64,000 nt of DNA from Toxoplasma gondii ME49 (taxonomy: Eukaryota; Apicomplexa; Conoidasida; Eucoccidiorida; Sarcocystidae). The notes under the pieces are model-generated. The model was not told the origin of the DNA. It saw only the letters and a program-made list of their open reading frames with translations, and searched no databases. Location of the stretch: NCBI RefSeq assembly GCF_000006565.2, contig NC_031472.1:1-64000 (forward strand), in the 5' to 3' direction. The translations under genes were made by a program, and so were the position numbers. This document shows positions 1 to 9,338 of this stretch, in pieces (within the stretch, counting starts at the first letter, position 1; each line of letters starts with the position of its first letter).

Positions 1-326
1 GGATGAAGCGCCGGTTACTGTCACAGTACAGCTCCCAGAATGTCCTCCATTATGAGGCGTTCTCGGAGGCGAGTTCACAAAGCAGCCAGACGCAAACGGC
101 TGCATGTCAAGCCGCATGTCATGCCGTCTGTCATGACGCGTGTCATGAGACTGCACTAAAGCTTCTCGTGTACACATTCGTATCCGAAACACCGGCACAC
201 ACTGCTGGATGGGGGCGCAGTAGGATTCGCGTCGCTTTTCTAAAACAGATGTTGTGTAGAAATAGGTGAACAGAGGTGTCACATTCCACACCCTCGCGAG
301 TTGGCAGCACTGCTTCACTTGCTCAC

Positions 327-602
327 CCGTAATTCTTCGGCTGGGTGACGTGAGGGAGGGCGGTGTGGTAGAGGTCGAATCCGGGGGCCGGACGCGCATC
401 GACAGGAGTTGAGGCGACCGCAATTGGCTTTGTTGAAACATCGAAGGGACATCCACGAACGCCGTGGACGGCTGGGCTGCATGTGGCGGGATGACGTCGG
501 CGGGAGGCGCCCGGGCAGGGGACTGAAGCAGTGGCTGTCGAGGTTCAGGCGGTAGCGGCTCGCCAAAAACAGGTGCATAATGTCCAAGGGCACCGGGAAA
601 AT
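327..602 (-). CDS. Candidate Pro/Ser-rich exon (type C), copy 1
   Basis: A 276-nt minus-strand segment lies between a good acceptor (CATCATTTTCAACAG) and a good donor (GGTGAGC), phase 1 in and phase 1 out. It encodes a Pro/Ala/Ser/Thr-rich stretch including PVFGEPLPPEPRQPLL and PSMFQQSQLRSPQLL. It lies downstream of the A3 stop, so it belongs either to the 5' part of the next gene in the tandem array or to a separate gene. Present unchanged in length in copy 2. Coding status is inferred from splice signals only. Confidence 0.35.
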
Positions 603-799
603 CTGTTGAAAATGATGACACAGCGGCAACCTTTCCGCGACAACAAATGGTACGTGGGTTCTGCTTCCTTCCTGTATCATCCCTGCTCGGGCCGCTCTGG
701 GATTCACGGGAGCTCTTGTCAATAAATTCTATTCCCCGTATCAGGTTCGCTTCACGGCTAGTGCAGCAAATACAGTGCTGCGAATGTGTTCGCACTTAC

Positions 800-860
800 C
801 GAGTCCGCCGTATAGAGGCCAATACGTGGTTTTGTCAGACCATAAAATATTGAGGGTGTG
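800..860 (-). CDS. Candidate short exon upstream of exon C, copy 1
   Basis: This 61-nt segment lies between acceptor GGGCTTGCAG and donor GTAAGTGC, phase 0 in and phase 1 out, matching the phase of exon C. It would encode HTLNILWSDKTTYWPLYGGL and join to exon C across a 197-bp intron. No start codon is firmly attached to it. Weak candidate. Confidence 0.25.
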
Positions 861-1090
861 CTGCAAGCCCAAACCGGCCTACTGTACCGTATAAGAAATA
901 GACATGCCACCAGCTCCCATCTCTACACACCCACAAGTGGCGGCACTCCGAAACAGTGGCCGACGTCCTTCTCGGACTAGGTTCCGTGCCGCTCATCGCC
1001 GCAACACGACTCCATGTCTGCTACACACTCGTCCTCAAGCGCCCCACCCCCCGGCACCCGGAGAAGTGACTGATGTGCTATGATTATTCA

Positions 1091-2227
1091 CTAGTCGATT
1101 AGATGTGGACCATATTGTTCGATCCATGTGGCAACGTAGCTCCCCCCTTGACTCTGGTATCTCATTTCGTCCGGATACTCTCGTGATGCGGGGATGTCAC
1201 TGTTCGGATGTGTATTCAGGTGTGTGGGATGCCTACGCCAGGAGCGCTGTGGTTGAGGCGAGCTCCACCATGGCCCCGAAAATGCGCTGCTACTAGCTGG
1301 GACTGCGCAGGGTGCTGCGCCTTCGTCCGAGGCACTCGTAGTCGGGTGGGGCCACGACGAACTCGTTGCCGCGTGCTCGCTCGCGGAGACGATCGGTGGT
1401 GGCGAATATTCTGGACTCCATGGCTGAATGAACGAGGGTGTCGATTCTGCGAGGAGCGCAGCGCAGTCCCCATATGCAGTCGCTGCTGGTGCGGAATGGG
1501 ACAGAACGAACTCCAGGATGTCCTCAGGAATATTACTCTCTGTGCGCGGGTCCCCAGTAGTATGCGCAGCACCGGGGTGTTCGAAGGGCGGGGGTAAAGA
1601 ATGTGGAGGTTCGCCGCAATCACCGCTGGTCCGGTGGCCCGCAGACACGGGCGCCTGTGCGTCGCCTGACGGAAAAGAAGGGAAGGTTCCGCGACGCCAC
1701 ATCAGCGACGGAGAAGACGGCGATGTGCCCGCAACGTGTGGGAACCTTTCCGCAAATGCGAGATCCATGCTTGCCATGGAAAATGTGATGGAGGATGAAG
1801 AAGTGGACTCCCGCGACGCCCCTCCTGTGGTCGTCACTGGCGATGATGACGGTGTAGGATCCTGGGCAATGAACGGTAATGAAAGGGCCTTGTGCGAGGG
1901 TTTCTCAAAGGCAGGCTCAGAGTGACTTTTCACCAGATCTCTACGTGCGTGGGTAGTGTCTCGCGGAGAGTGGTGCCCAGCCACCTCCGACGTCTCTGCG
2001 GGTTCCGTGGCGCTGGAAACGGTGGACGCTTGCGTTTGCGTCTCTACGGCTGGATCGCTCAAACGTCGAGCATGCCAAAGTTGAACGGCGACTTCCTTTG
2101 CCTCTTCCTCAAGCGCCATTATTTGTCTGCTCATTTCCTCCACACGCGCTAAATGTTGTGGGGCTCGTTCACGGTATTGCTGAGAGAGGCGTTGGTGAAG
2201 CTCAGGCGATAAACCAACGGTAGCCAT
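1091..2227 (-). CDS. Exon A3, terminal exon, copy 1
   Basis: This exon has 1137 nt (378 residues plus TAG). The acceptor CTATGCCCGCAG directly precedes ATGGCTACC. The SPE motif again starts at the seventh codon (MATVGLSPELHQRL), then a coil (EEMSRQIMALEEEAKEVAVQ) and about 300 residues rich in Ser, Thr, Pro and Ala, ending YGPHLID. The site corresponding to the A1/A2 donor reads GAG then GTGGCT and appears unused, because the frame stays open to the stop. If the gene is instead shorter, the ATG at the exon start could serve as a start codon; the phase match with A1 and A2 argues against that. Confidence 0.65.
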   Translation of the reverse strand: MATVGLSPELHQRLSQQYRERAPQHLARVEEMSRQIMALEEEAKEVAVQLWHARRLSDPAVETQTQASTVSSATEPAETSEVAGHHSPRDTTHARRDLVKSHSEPAFEKPSHKALSLPFIAQDPTPSSSPVTTTGGASRESTSSSSITFSMASMDLAFAERFPHVAGTSPSSPSLMWRRGTFPSFPSGDAQAPVSAGHRTSGDCGEPPHSLPPPFEHPGAAHTTGDPRTESNIPEDILEFVLSHSAPAATAYGDCAALLAESTPSFIQPWSPEYSPPPIVSASEHAATSSSWPHPTTSASDEGAAPCAVPASSSAFSGPWWSSPQPQRSWRRHPTHLNTHPNSDIPASREYPDEMRYQSQGGSYVATWIEQYGPHLID

Positions 2228-5200
2228 CTGCGGGCATAGCATAAGCCGGATAGACGAACAAGAGTGTGATCCGTTTATAGGCCGACGCACTGGCAAGCCT
2301 GGGGTGGCGGAGTGAAATCACATGCTAGTAAATTCGATGTACAGGATTCCCGATGCTCCACAAGAGGAACAATCAACTACCCCAAAATGAGCCGAAGCTG
2401 AGTCCATTAATATGATATAACAGACAGGTGTCTCCCGGATGTTTCAGGCCTCTGTGCGAATATCGCAGTACTTGATGGAATCACACACACACGTATTGCC
2501 ATTGATCAGATATCATCTACCGAGACCAGCCTCCTCTCAGGAATGCCGGATTCGAGATCACAGTATCTTCAAATGGAGTGGGTGGCGAACAACAGACAGA
2601 TCAAGTGCGAATCCGGTAACGAGCTCCGCCATGCATTATGCCATCAACTGTTCGCTCGAAAAGGTGTGTTCAAAGCATTACATATGGAGCAGGGTATGCA
2701 CCAACCGTTGACACAAACAGGTAGCAGTTCATCTGCAGGGCGCGTCCGTTTCCCCATAAGTAAACAACTGCTCAACGTAGCTTACGTTTTTCGCCTTCAG
2801 ACGACTGTTGAGGCTCCGCAGTCTCACACTCACATAGGTGCCTTCGTCCTTCCACTTGTCCCTAATGAACCGACGCATAGCTACGAGATTAGTCCTCTTT
2901 GCCTGTAGCAGGTTGAGGTCTCTCTGTAATATCGTCATGCGATCCTCAGCAGAAGGGCTGGGCACGGCACCTTTCGTCGTCGACCGCAGTGATGAAGGGG
3001 GAGAGCTGGTACTCCACCAGGAGCAGCCTGGGCGCGGTGAGTCCTCCCGCGGCACATCTGGTGATTCGGCTGTCGCCGATACGTCCTCAGGGTCTTGCAA
3101 TCCCGACGTCTGTATCCCTGCATGGACCAAATCCGCGAATGGTCACCGGAAACCGGCGCATATTGTTCTTGATGCATAGGCAGGCCTATCTCAGGCATCC
3201 GAACGAAGCTGTCTGCCTCACATCCTCGCCGACGTGGTAATGGTGATTCGAGCCGACATGTGTTTTTCGTGTGCGCTATGTCGTCAGATGCGGTTGATTT
3301 GCGGCATGCAAATCGTGCACTCCCGCTAGTTATCGTTCTTGAGCCTGTCCTGCCATGCGGAACATGGAACCATAGAATCTATGCCTGTGTTTCCGGTAGA
3401 GTACTGCGGGAGGCCACCTCTGGGGCGAACTCGCCTGTTTTATGTGTTCTTCTCTTATGCTCGACAACTTCAGCCTTGGTTCAGGCCTCGCTGATATGAT
3501 AGCTGCTTGTCCCAGCACATATGCTGCGCTTAGTCAAAACCAACAGACACGAAAAAACGACATTGGAGAGTCTCGCATGCAGTCATGGTTTGCCGAGTGA
3601 GTGGAACTGACGGTGTGAGATGGTCGCTCTTCAAACGGCGAAGCCACTCAACCTGTCTCACCTTGGGACTGACTAGTCGATGTCGACGCTCCTGCGTGAC
3701 CTTCCGTGCTTGGTTCAGTTGGTGCTTCACTGTCTTTGCTGCGGCATTCGAGAAGCATCGCGCGAAGTTGAGCTTCTTCGATTTCCATGTCAAGGATGGA
3801 CTGCTCAGACACAAGCATGTCCTGTCGCTTCGCATCTACTTGAGACCAATACGATTTCTTGTACTTTTCCAGAGTTTCTGGAGATGGAAACTCCGCGGCC
3901 TTCTGAGGAATGACACAGGGAGTCAGATGTCAGAGTTTCCAAGCAGGCGTGGCGACGGTCAACGCGCTCAGCTGTTAGTCAGGAAAACCTAGAAATCCGA
4001 CGGACAGACGACCGCTGTACGAAACGCCACATGCGGCGGGAGGCACCCGGTTGCGAACTAAAGCGAAGTTGTCGGAAGCAGGCGCTCTTGGACCACGGAA
4101 GAAAGCTGAGTGAACATCGTCGCAATCAATATGATCCGGATCCTAGTCCCATCACAGGCAACCACGCGGAATGTGACACGACGTCCCGTTGTATTCGTGT
4201 TTGCTGCAGGCACGCTGCCGGCAGATACACAGAATGACACGTGCGCCTCATCGTTTCTTTTCCGTTCCGCGTGCAGAGTCAGTTCCACTGATAGAGTGGC
4301 ATGCAGGTGGTTCAGCCGTGACTGTGGAGCGTTGTGAGTTACCCAATCAGAGCTCACACACACCCCGAGCACGTCCGTCTCTCTCTGGCGGTGCCGAGAA
4401 TGCGAACATGGACGCGACCGCAGTGTTCCAGACGACCGCTTACACCGGTTTTGGCCCGATTCCGTTTTGACGCTAACGTCCTGTACTTGATATATGCGTC
4501 TTCGGACGACCAGTGGTGACGGCGACTTTGAAGGTTAGTCTGCGTTTTGCGTTTCTGCGCACGCACCAGCTCCAGCCTCTCCTCCAAACCTAGAGGCAGC
4601 CCGGAACCGCCACTGCCGGAGTCGGCTGGCGACATAAGTATCCGTGCAGAGGCCAGACGGTTGCTGCTCCGTGTGTCTACGCGTCGCCTGTCTCTAGATA
4701 GTGCAGAATCATCGCCACCTTGTAGGACGTCTGCAGCTTCTGCCGATCCTGACTCAGACACATAGCCGCCAGTGCGTCTTTGCCTGACTTCGGTTGGTGT
4801 CGATATCGATGCATACACAGACACGATCCGAGGACCAAAAGACGCTCGCTCTCTGAACCCTGTCGCCAATATGGTAAGAACGCTTCCCGACGCTCCCTTT
4901 GTCTTGGCCCCCAGAAGAAGCCTAAGGGTAATTCTGTTTCGCGGATGATGTCTTCCACTATGATCGCATGCACAGATGGACATGATTATTCCTTGTACAG
5001 TTGGTACCTCCTTCACAGCTCAGTCTCCGTGAACGAGTGACGCGGAAGAAACATAGGGTTCAGATATTGAAATGCAACATTTTCGGGTGCCTTAACCAGT
5101 CGTCCAGTGATGTAGTGGTGTACAGCAGTCCCCATGTGGCTCAGTAAGTCAGCGGTAAGCGAGGATGTGAGCGATTAACGTATATAAATGAGTATTCGCT

Positions 5201-6711
5201 TACATGCGCAAAGACGTACCCTCCTTCACCGGACACTATCGACCTGCCACAGCCAAACCACGGATGCATGTTAGTTGTGACTGTCGAGGCTCTCCTGCCA
5301 TACGAAAATGTAGCCAGAGAACGTCTGACTGTGCTAGGTGATCTGGGAGGGCCGTACCGCGGTGGATGACCTGGCTGCATTATAGTATTTCTCTCTTCTG
5401 CTAGGCACTCGCAGCCTGTTCTCAGGCCTCATCGATATGCTGGTCTGCGGTTCCACCACGAATTCTGCGTTTCACAGAAACCAAAATGCTCACGTGAAGC
5501 TGCCAGGGAGACTGCTGCTGACCGAGGCGGTTTTGCCAGTTTAGATGGACTGTGTCTATGAGCTGGTGCTGCTGCTGCTGCGGGGTGCACAATCTTGTAC
5601 GTCTCACTTTGGAACTGACGAGTTGATGTCGACGGGCCTCGAGGGCCTTCTGTCCCATGCTCTGCTGGTGTCTGGTTGCATCCTCTGCGGCATTCGAGAA
5701 GCCTTGCGAGAAGGGCTGCTTCTTCAATTTCGATCTCACGAATGGTCTGCTCCACCACAGATATTTCCCGTTTCTTCTTATCGACTTCCGACCGGTACTT
5801 TGCCTTGAGCAGCGCTACAGCCTCCGGAGATTCGAACGCCCCGGGATCCTGCGGATAAGGAAAAGCCTCTCGTGGTCACAAATCCGAACGAGGATATCCT
5901 ACGATAAACGCATCCACCAATGAGTCACAGAGACCCACAAATGCGGTGACTGTTCATTCACCAGGCGACTCTCGATTTGCAACGGCAACACCTCGGAGTC
6001 GCAAGATCACCAGACCTGGTCGGAAGCATGAGTATTTGGAGTAAACGCCTGTGTGAACGTCAGCCCACTCCCGGCAGCCCACGAGATAACACATCTTTCA
6101 ACGACAACGACTCGGAAAGTGGCACTGTCTCATATGATTTCCGCGAGTGTAATATCACGCTGCCGGATGATGCACCGAATGACATGGGCGCCTCGTCGAC
6201 CGCTCCGCTCTAGCATATTCAGATCGACGCGCACGGCTGCCACAAGGCAGAGGTTCAGCTGTGGCTGCCGCTGATCTATTGCCATCAAGCGAAGCAGAAC
6301 GATCATTCAGCCTCTGCGCTTCTGTGTTACGTAGGCAGCGGGGTGGGGAACCGGAGATGAGCACGACTCGCACAGTGCGCAAGCACACAGCATTTATGAT
6401 TCTTGGAAGCGCGGTAATTACCTTTTTCATTTTGTATGTCACAAACCTGTCTTCACTAGACCAGCGAGAACGCTGACAGTACAGGGTGTTTTGGATCATG
6501 CGCCGTCGGGATTTTAACTGCGATAGCTGCTGCTCTAACCCCATGACAAGCGCGGAACGCGATCCATCGTTGCCTGCAGATGGCACCGGTGCTACTCCGG
6601 AGGCCGAGTGTCTGCCATGCGATGAAGGAACTTCTCCTCGGTTGCCAGATGCTGTGGTATCACGATCGGGAACGTCAGCAGGTCCGGTGCCCTCTGCGGA
6701 TGCAGCGCCAT
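1091..6711 (-). CDS. Modular coiled-coil protein gene, copy 1 (six 3' exons resolved)
   Basis: No known function. I joined six minus-strand exons: 6711-6422, 5848-5608, 4748-4444, 3902-3662, 3117-2786 and 2227-1091. All have AG acceptors and GT donors, and the reading frame is kept through every junction, giving about 847 codons to a TAG stop at 1091. The exons alternate between type B (Ser/acidic stretch then basic coil, phase 1 to 0) and type A (SPE motif eight residues in, then heptad-like coil ending in a conserved LLECR-like run in the first two, phase 0 to 1). Each B-A pair is therefore phase-symmetric and could be duplicated without breaking the frame. Introns are 541-859 bp. The last exon has a long Ser/Thr/Pro-rich tail. 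The 5' end is not resolved because the B1 acceptor needs an upstream exon ending in phase 1. Tandem arrays of Lys/Arg-rich proteins of unknown function (KRUF family) are known in T. gondii; membership here is only a guess. The splice model is inferred, not supported by transcripts. Confidence 0.6.
2786..3117 (-). CDS. Exon B3, copy 1
   Basis: This 332-nt exon runs from acceptor GTCCATGCAG to donor GTAAGC, phase 1 in and phase 0 out. It encodes an Asp/Glu/Ser/Pro-rich linker (DPEDVSATAESPDVPRED), then MTILQRDLNLLQAKR and a basic coil containing RDKWKDEG, ending NSRLKAKN. The 5' two thirds is nearly identical to copy 2. From about position 2907 downwards the sequences part abruptly, inside the coil. 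Confidence 0.6.
3662..3902 (-). CDS. Exon A2, copy 1
   Basis: This 241-nt exon runs from acceptor GTCATTCCTCAG to donor GTGAGACA (preceded by CCAAG, a strong match to consensus). Phase is 0 in and 1 out. It encodes SPETLEKYKKSYWSQVDAKR, then SILDMEIEEAQLRAMLLECR and a Thr/Ser-rich end. Same length and motif layout as A1, so the two are paralogous exons of one gene. Confidence 0.6.
4444..4748 (-). CDS. Exon B2, copy 1
   Basis: This 305-nt exon runs from acceptor TCTGAGTCAG to donor GTAAGC, phase 1 in and phase 0 out. The protein has an Ala/Asp/Gly/Ser linker with an Arg-rich patch (RDRRR), a Gly/Ser run, then GLEERLELVRAQKR and a basic coil containing HHWSSEDAYIKYR. The last ~35 codons differ much more from copy 2 than anything around them, although length and frame are kept. 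Confidence 0.55.
5608..5848 (-). CDS. Exon A1, copy 1
   Basis: This 241-nt exon lies between acceptor TTATCCGCAG and donor GTGAGACG, with phase 0 in and phase 1 out. It has exactly the same length as exon A2 (3902-3662). The protein reads SPEAVALLKAKYRSEV, a Lys-rich coil, then IEEAALLARLLECRR and a Pro/Ser/Thr-rich end. The SPE motif begins at the seventh codon, as in A2 and A3, which fixes the acceptor. The donor is preceded by AAA rather than AAG and is slightly weaker. Confidence 0.6.
6422..6711 (-). CDS. Exon B1, copy 1
   Basis: This 290-nt exon starts after a CACCAG acceptor and ends AAAAAG before GTAATT. It enters in phase 1 and leaves in phase 0. It encodes an Ala/Ser/Asp/Gly-rich stretch followed by a basic amphipathic segment (GLEQQLSQLKSRRR, then WSSEDRF). 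Its counterpart in copy 2 has the same length but many replacements, unlike the neighbouring intron (about 6119-6420), which is nearly identical between copies. Confidence 0.55.
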
Positions 6712-7877
6712 CTGGTGCGTGGCTGGCAGCGACCGCCTGAAGCTCAAGAGAGAGACGGAACCAGAAAAACGCGATTCCCCCTTGATATCCTGGTCTGCTA
6801 TGAAGGCCGCCCAGCCATTCCGCCACAGCTTGAAGAGCGATAAGCCGATGTAACAACAATTGCGGCCCCCAGAGCACCATCCTTGTGCCATGGACGAAAC
6901 ACACCACGGTTGCCCCCTTGTGAAAAGGTGTGTGTGTATTCGTTACGCCGGGGCGACAGTCCGGGGCCTCTCTTCTTCACTAGAATGTTCCCGTTCCTTG
7001 TGACGCTCCCTTCAGTTTTCTACAGGAACTGCAAAATAAATAAGCAAGCTAGGTGCATCCCTGTGTGCTTGCGAAGAACGTCGGGCGGATTACCCCAGGT
7101 GTACCATGCCGCCCAAAAGCGCCAGTGCCGCCTGCGGCACTTTCGCGTCGCTGACGACAACGCTAGGCCTTTTCAAGGCCGATCCCCTATAAACCATTGG
7201 CCGGACCGCATATACATGAGGGTCTTCCTTGCCATGATTTAATATGCCACAACTAAGCGGAAAGCATGAACTGAGAGCAGCGACCCCACATGGGTGCTCA
7301 CGCGAGACACCGAATACAACCGCTCAACAACGCACGAAAAATGCTTCTTAATTTTCCTGAGCAGTGTTCGTCTTGGGTCCTGTACGATCTGCCCCACTAA
7401 AGCGACGCCGTTGTATTTCTGAAAACCCGCCAACGCACCGGCATCCACTGGTCAGCTCTAGAGACACTGTTCCAAAAACGTGGAAATTGGGCGCTGTGTA
7501 CTGTCCCACTCGACGAGCACACGCGACAAACACCTCTCGTTCTCGAAGACCGAATACGGTTGTTGCATCGGTGGCGGTGCCCCCGGCGCTGCAGCGCTGC
7601 TGAACCCGGACGGCTAGGAGGAGTAGCGAGAGGCCACATATTATATCGGTTGACAGTTCCTCTCCCGCCGAAAGGCGCCTACGTCCCGGAAAACGCAGGT
7701 GCGTATCACATGGCTACTTGTTCCCTCAACTCAGATCTCGGCCGGCACTGCGGCAGTGAAGCACAATCTGGTAACTGCCGCGGCCAGAGTCGCGATGCAG
7801 TCGGAACTGCTTATCTGGGCGACACTGCGGAGAAGGTAAGTCAAACGAAAAGCGATTGGTGTTACGCAAAGAGTGGA

Positions 7878-7967
7878 CCAGTGTCGCTGCGTCCCCTGCC
7901 CGTTCTTCCACAATCGACAGTCTCGGCGGCCCTCGATGCTGTTCTCGAACCTCTCCTTCGGGTCCAT
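7878..7967 (-). CDS. Candidate first exon (MDPKERF), copy 1
   Basis: An ATG at 7967 has an in-frame TAA two codons upstream and opens a charged stretch beginning MDPKERFENSIEGRRDCRLW for about 30 codons. The same ATG occurs in copy 2 at 16200. Just past codon 30 the two copies differ by a one-base indel, so any coding use must end near there. I could not place a convincing donor or link it to exon B1, which lies more than 1.1 kb away. It may be the gene's start or may be chance. Confidence 0.25.
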
Positions 7968-8148
7968 TATTTAATATCGGCGTAGTGTTCGGACGACAGA
8001 GAACTGGAAGAACATCGCCCTTGGGAATGATCATAGTAGTCAAGACCACTGGTGCCCGCTGTTGGCGCTAGCGCTCTGCCAAGGTTCAAGAGCGGGTGCG
8101 ACCATGCAGTCACTATCATGTTACAGCGGCTGACGAATAAAACACTCT

Positions 8149-8248
8149 NNNNNNNNNNNNNNNNNNNNNNNNNNNNNNNNNNNNNNNNNNNNNNNNNNNN
8201 NNNNNNNNNNNNNNNNNNNNNNNNNNNNNNNNNNNNNNNNNNNNNNNN
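8149..8248. other. Assembly gap (100 N)
   Basis: Run of 100 N exactly between the two 8.2-kb copies. The round size suggests a gap of unknown length, so further repeat units may be missing. Confidence 0.98.
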
Positions 8249-8574
8249 GGATGAAGCGCCGGTTACTGTCACAGTACAGCTCCCAGAATGTCCTCCATTA
8301 TGAGGCGTTCTCGGAGGCGAGTTCACAAAGCAGCCAGACGCAAACGTCTGCATGTCAAGCCGCATGTCATGCCGTCTGTCATGACGCGTGTCATGAGACT
8401 GCACTAAAGCTTCTCGTGTACACATTCGTATCCGAAACACCGGCACACACTGCTGGATGGGGGCGCAGTAGGGTTCGCGTCGCTTTTCTAAAACAGATGT
8501 TGTGTAGAAATAGGTGAACAGAGGTGTCACATTCCACACCCTCGCGAGTTGGCAGCACTGCTTCACTTGCTCAC

Positions 8575-8850
8575 CCGTAATTCTTCGGCTGGGTGACGTG
8601 AGGGAGGGCGGTGTGGTAGAGGTCGAATCCGGGGGCCGGACGCGCATCGACAGGAGTTGAGGCGACCGCAATTGGCTTTGTTGAAACATCGAAGGGACAT
8701 CCACGAACGCCGTGGACGGCTGGGCTGCATGTGGCGGGATGACGTCGGCGGGAGGCGCCCGGGCAGGGGACTGAAGCAGTGGCTGTCGAGGTTCAGGCGG
8801 TAGCGGCTCGCCAAAAACAGGTGCATAATGTCCAAGGGCACCGGGAAAAT
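8575..8850 (-). CDS. Candidate Pro/Ser-rich exon (type C), copy 2
   Basis: Near-identical to 327-602, same 276-nt length and splice signals. It lies between the A3 stop of the copy 2 gene and the 100-N gap. If it is a 5' exon of the copy 1 gene, that gene spans the gap and is about 8 kb long. Confidence 0.35.
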
Positions 8851-9047
8851 CTGTTGAAAATGATGACACAGCGGCAACCTTTCCGCGACAACAAATGGTA
8901 CGTGGGTTCTGCTTCCTTCCTGTATCATCACTGCTCGGGCCGCTCTGGGATTCACGGGAGCTCTTGTCAATAAATTCTATTCCCCGTATCAGGTTCGCTT
9001 CACGGCTAGTGCAGCAAATACAATGCTGCGAATGTGTTCGCACTTAC

Positions 9048-9108
9048 CGAGTCCGCTGTATAGAGGCCAATACGTGGTTTTGTCAGACCATAAAATATTG
9101 AGGGTGTG
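9048..9108 (-). CDS. Candidate short exon upstream of exon C, copy 2
   Basis: Counterpart of 800-860, 61 nt with the same acceptor and donor. One codon differs (the GGL of copy 1 reads SGL). Weak candidate. Confidence 0.25.
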
Positions 9109-9338
9109 CTGCAAGCCCAAACCGGCCTACTGTACCGTATAAGAAATAGACATGCCGCCAGCTCCCATCTCTACACACCCACAAGTGGCGGCACTCCGAA
9201 ACAGTGGCCGACGTCCTTCTCGGACTAGGTTCCGTGCCGCTCATCGCCGCAACACGACTCCATGTCTGCTACACACTCGTCCTCAAGCGCCCCACCCCCC
9301 GGCACCCGGAGAAATGACTGATGTGCTATGATTATTCA

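Larger units (their letters stand above)
1..8148. repeat. Tandem ~8.2-kb unit, copy 1
   Basis: The whole stretch recurs at 8249-16381 in the same orientation, starting with the same GGATGAAGCGCC and ending at the same AATAAAACACTCT. Most of it is nearly identical to copy 2 (a few substitutions per few hundred bases). The exceptions are about 1586-2907, 4457-4556, 5707-6118 and 6430-7330, which are clearly diverged. The unit contains the exons of a minus-strand gene. It abuts an assembly gap on the right and the window edge on the left, so the true number of units is unknown. Confidence 0.95.

Noticed and set aside
315..722. Minus-strand frame of 135 codons starting MTRAPVNPR, also at 8563-8970
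   Set aside because: It overlaps exon C in another frame, and the splice signals fit the exon C frame. It appears in both copies only because the DNA is duplicated.
1603..1788. Plus-strand frames over the terminal exon of the modular gene
   Set aside because: Antisense shadows of exon A3. The minus-strand frame is longer, spliced in phase with its neighbours and shared between copies.
5562..5582. CTG trinucleotide run, also at 13808-13828
   Set aside because: Only four to five repeats, located in the intron just past the exon A1 donor. It seems to be ordinary low-complexity sequence.
7967..9043. Minus-strand open frame of 358 codons across 8149-8248
   Set aside because: It is open only because 100 N are read as unknown residues. 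The parts on each side are separate, and only the exon C segment was kept.
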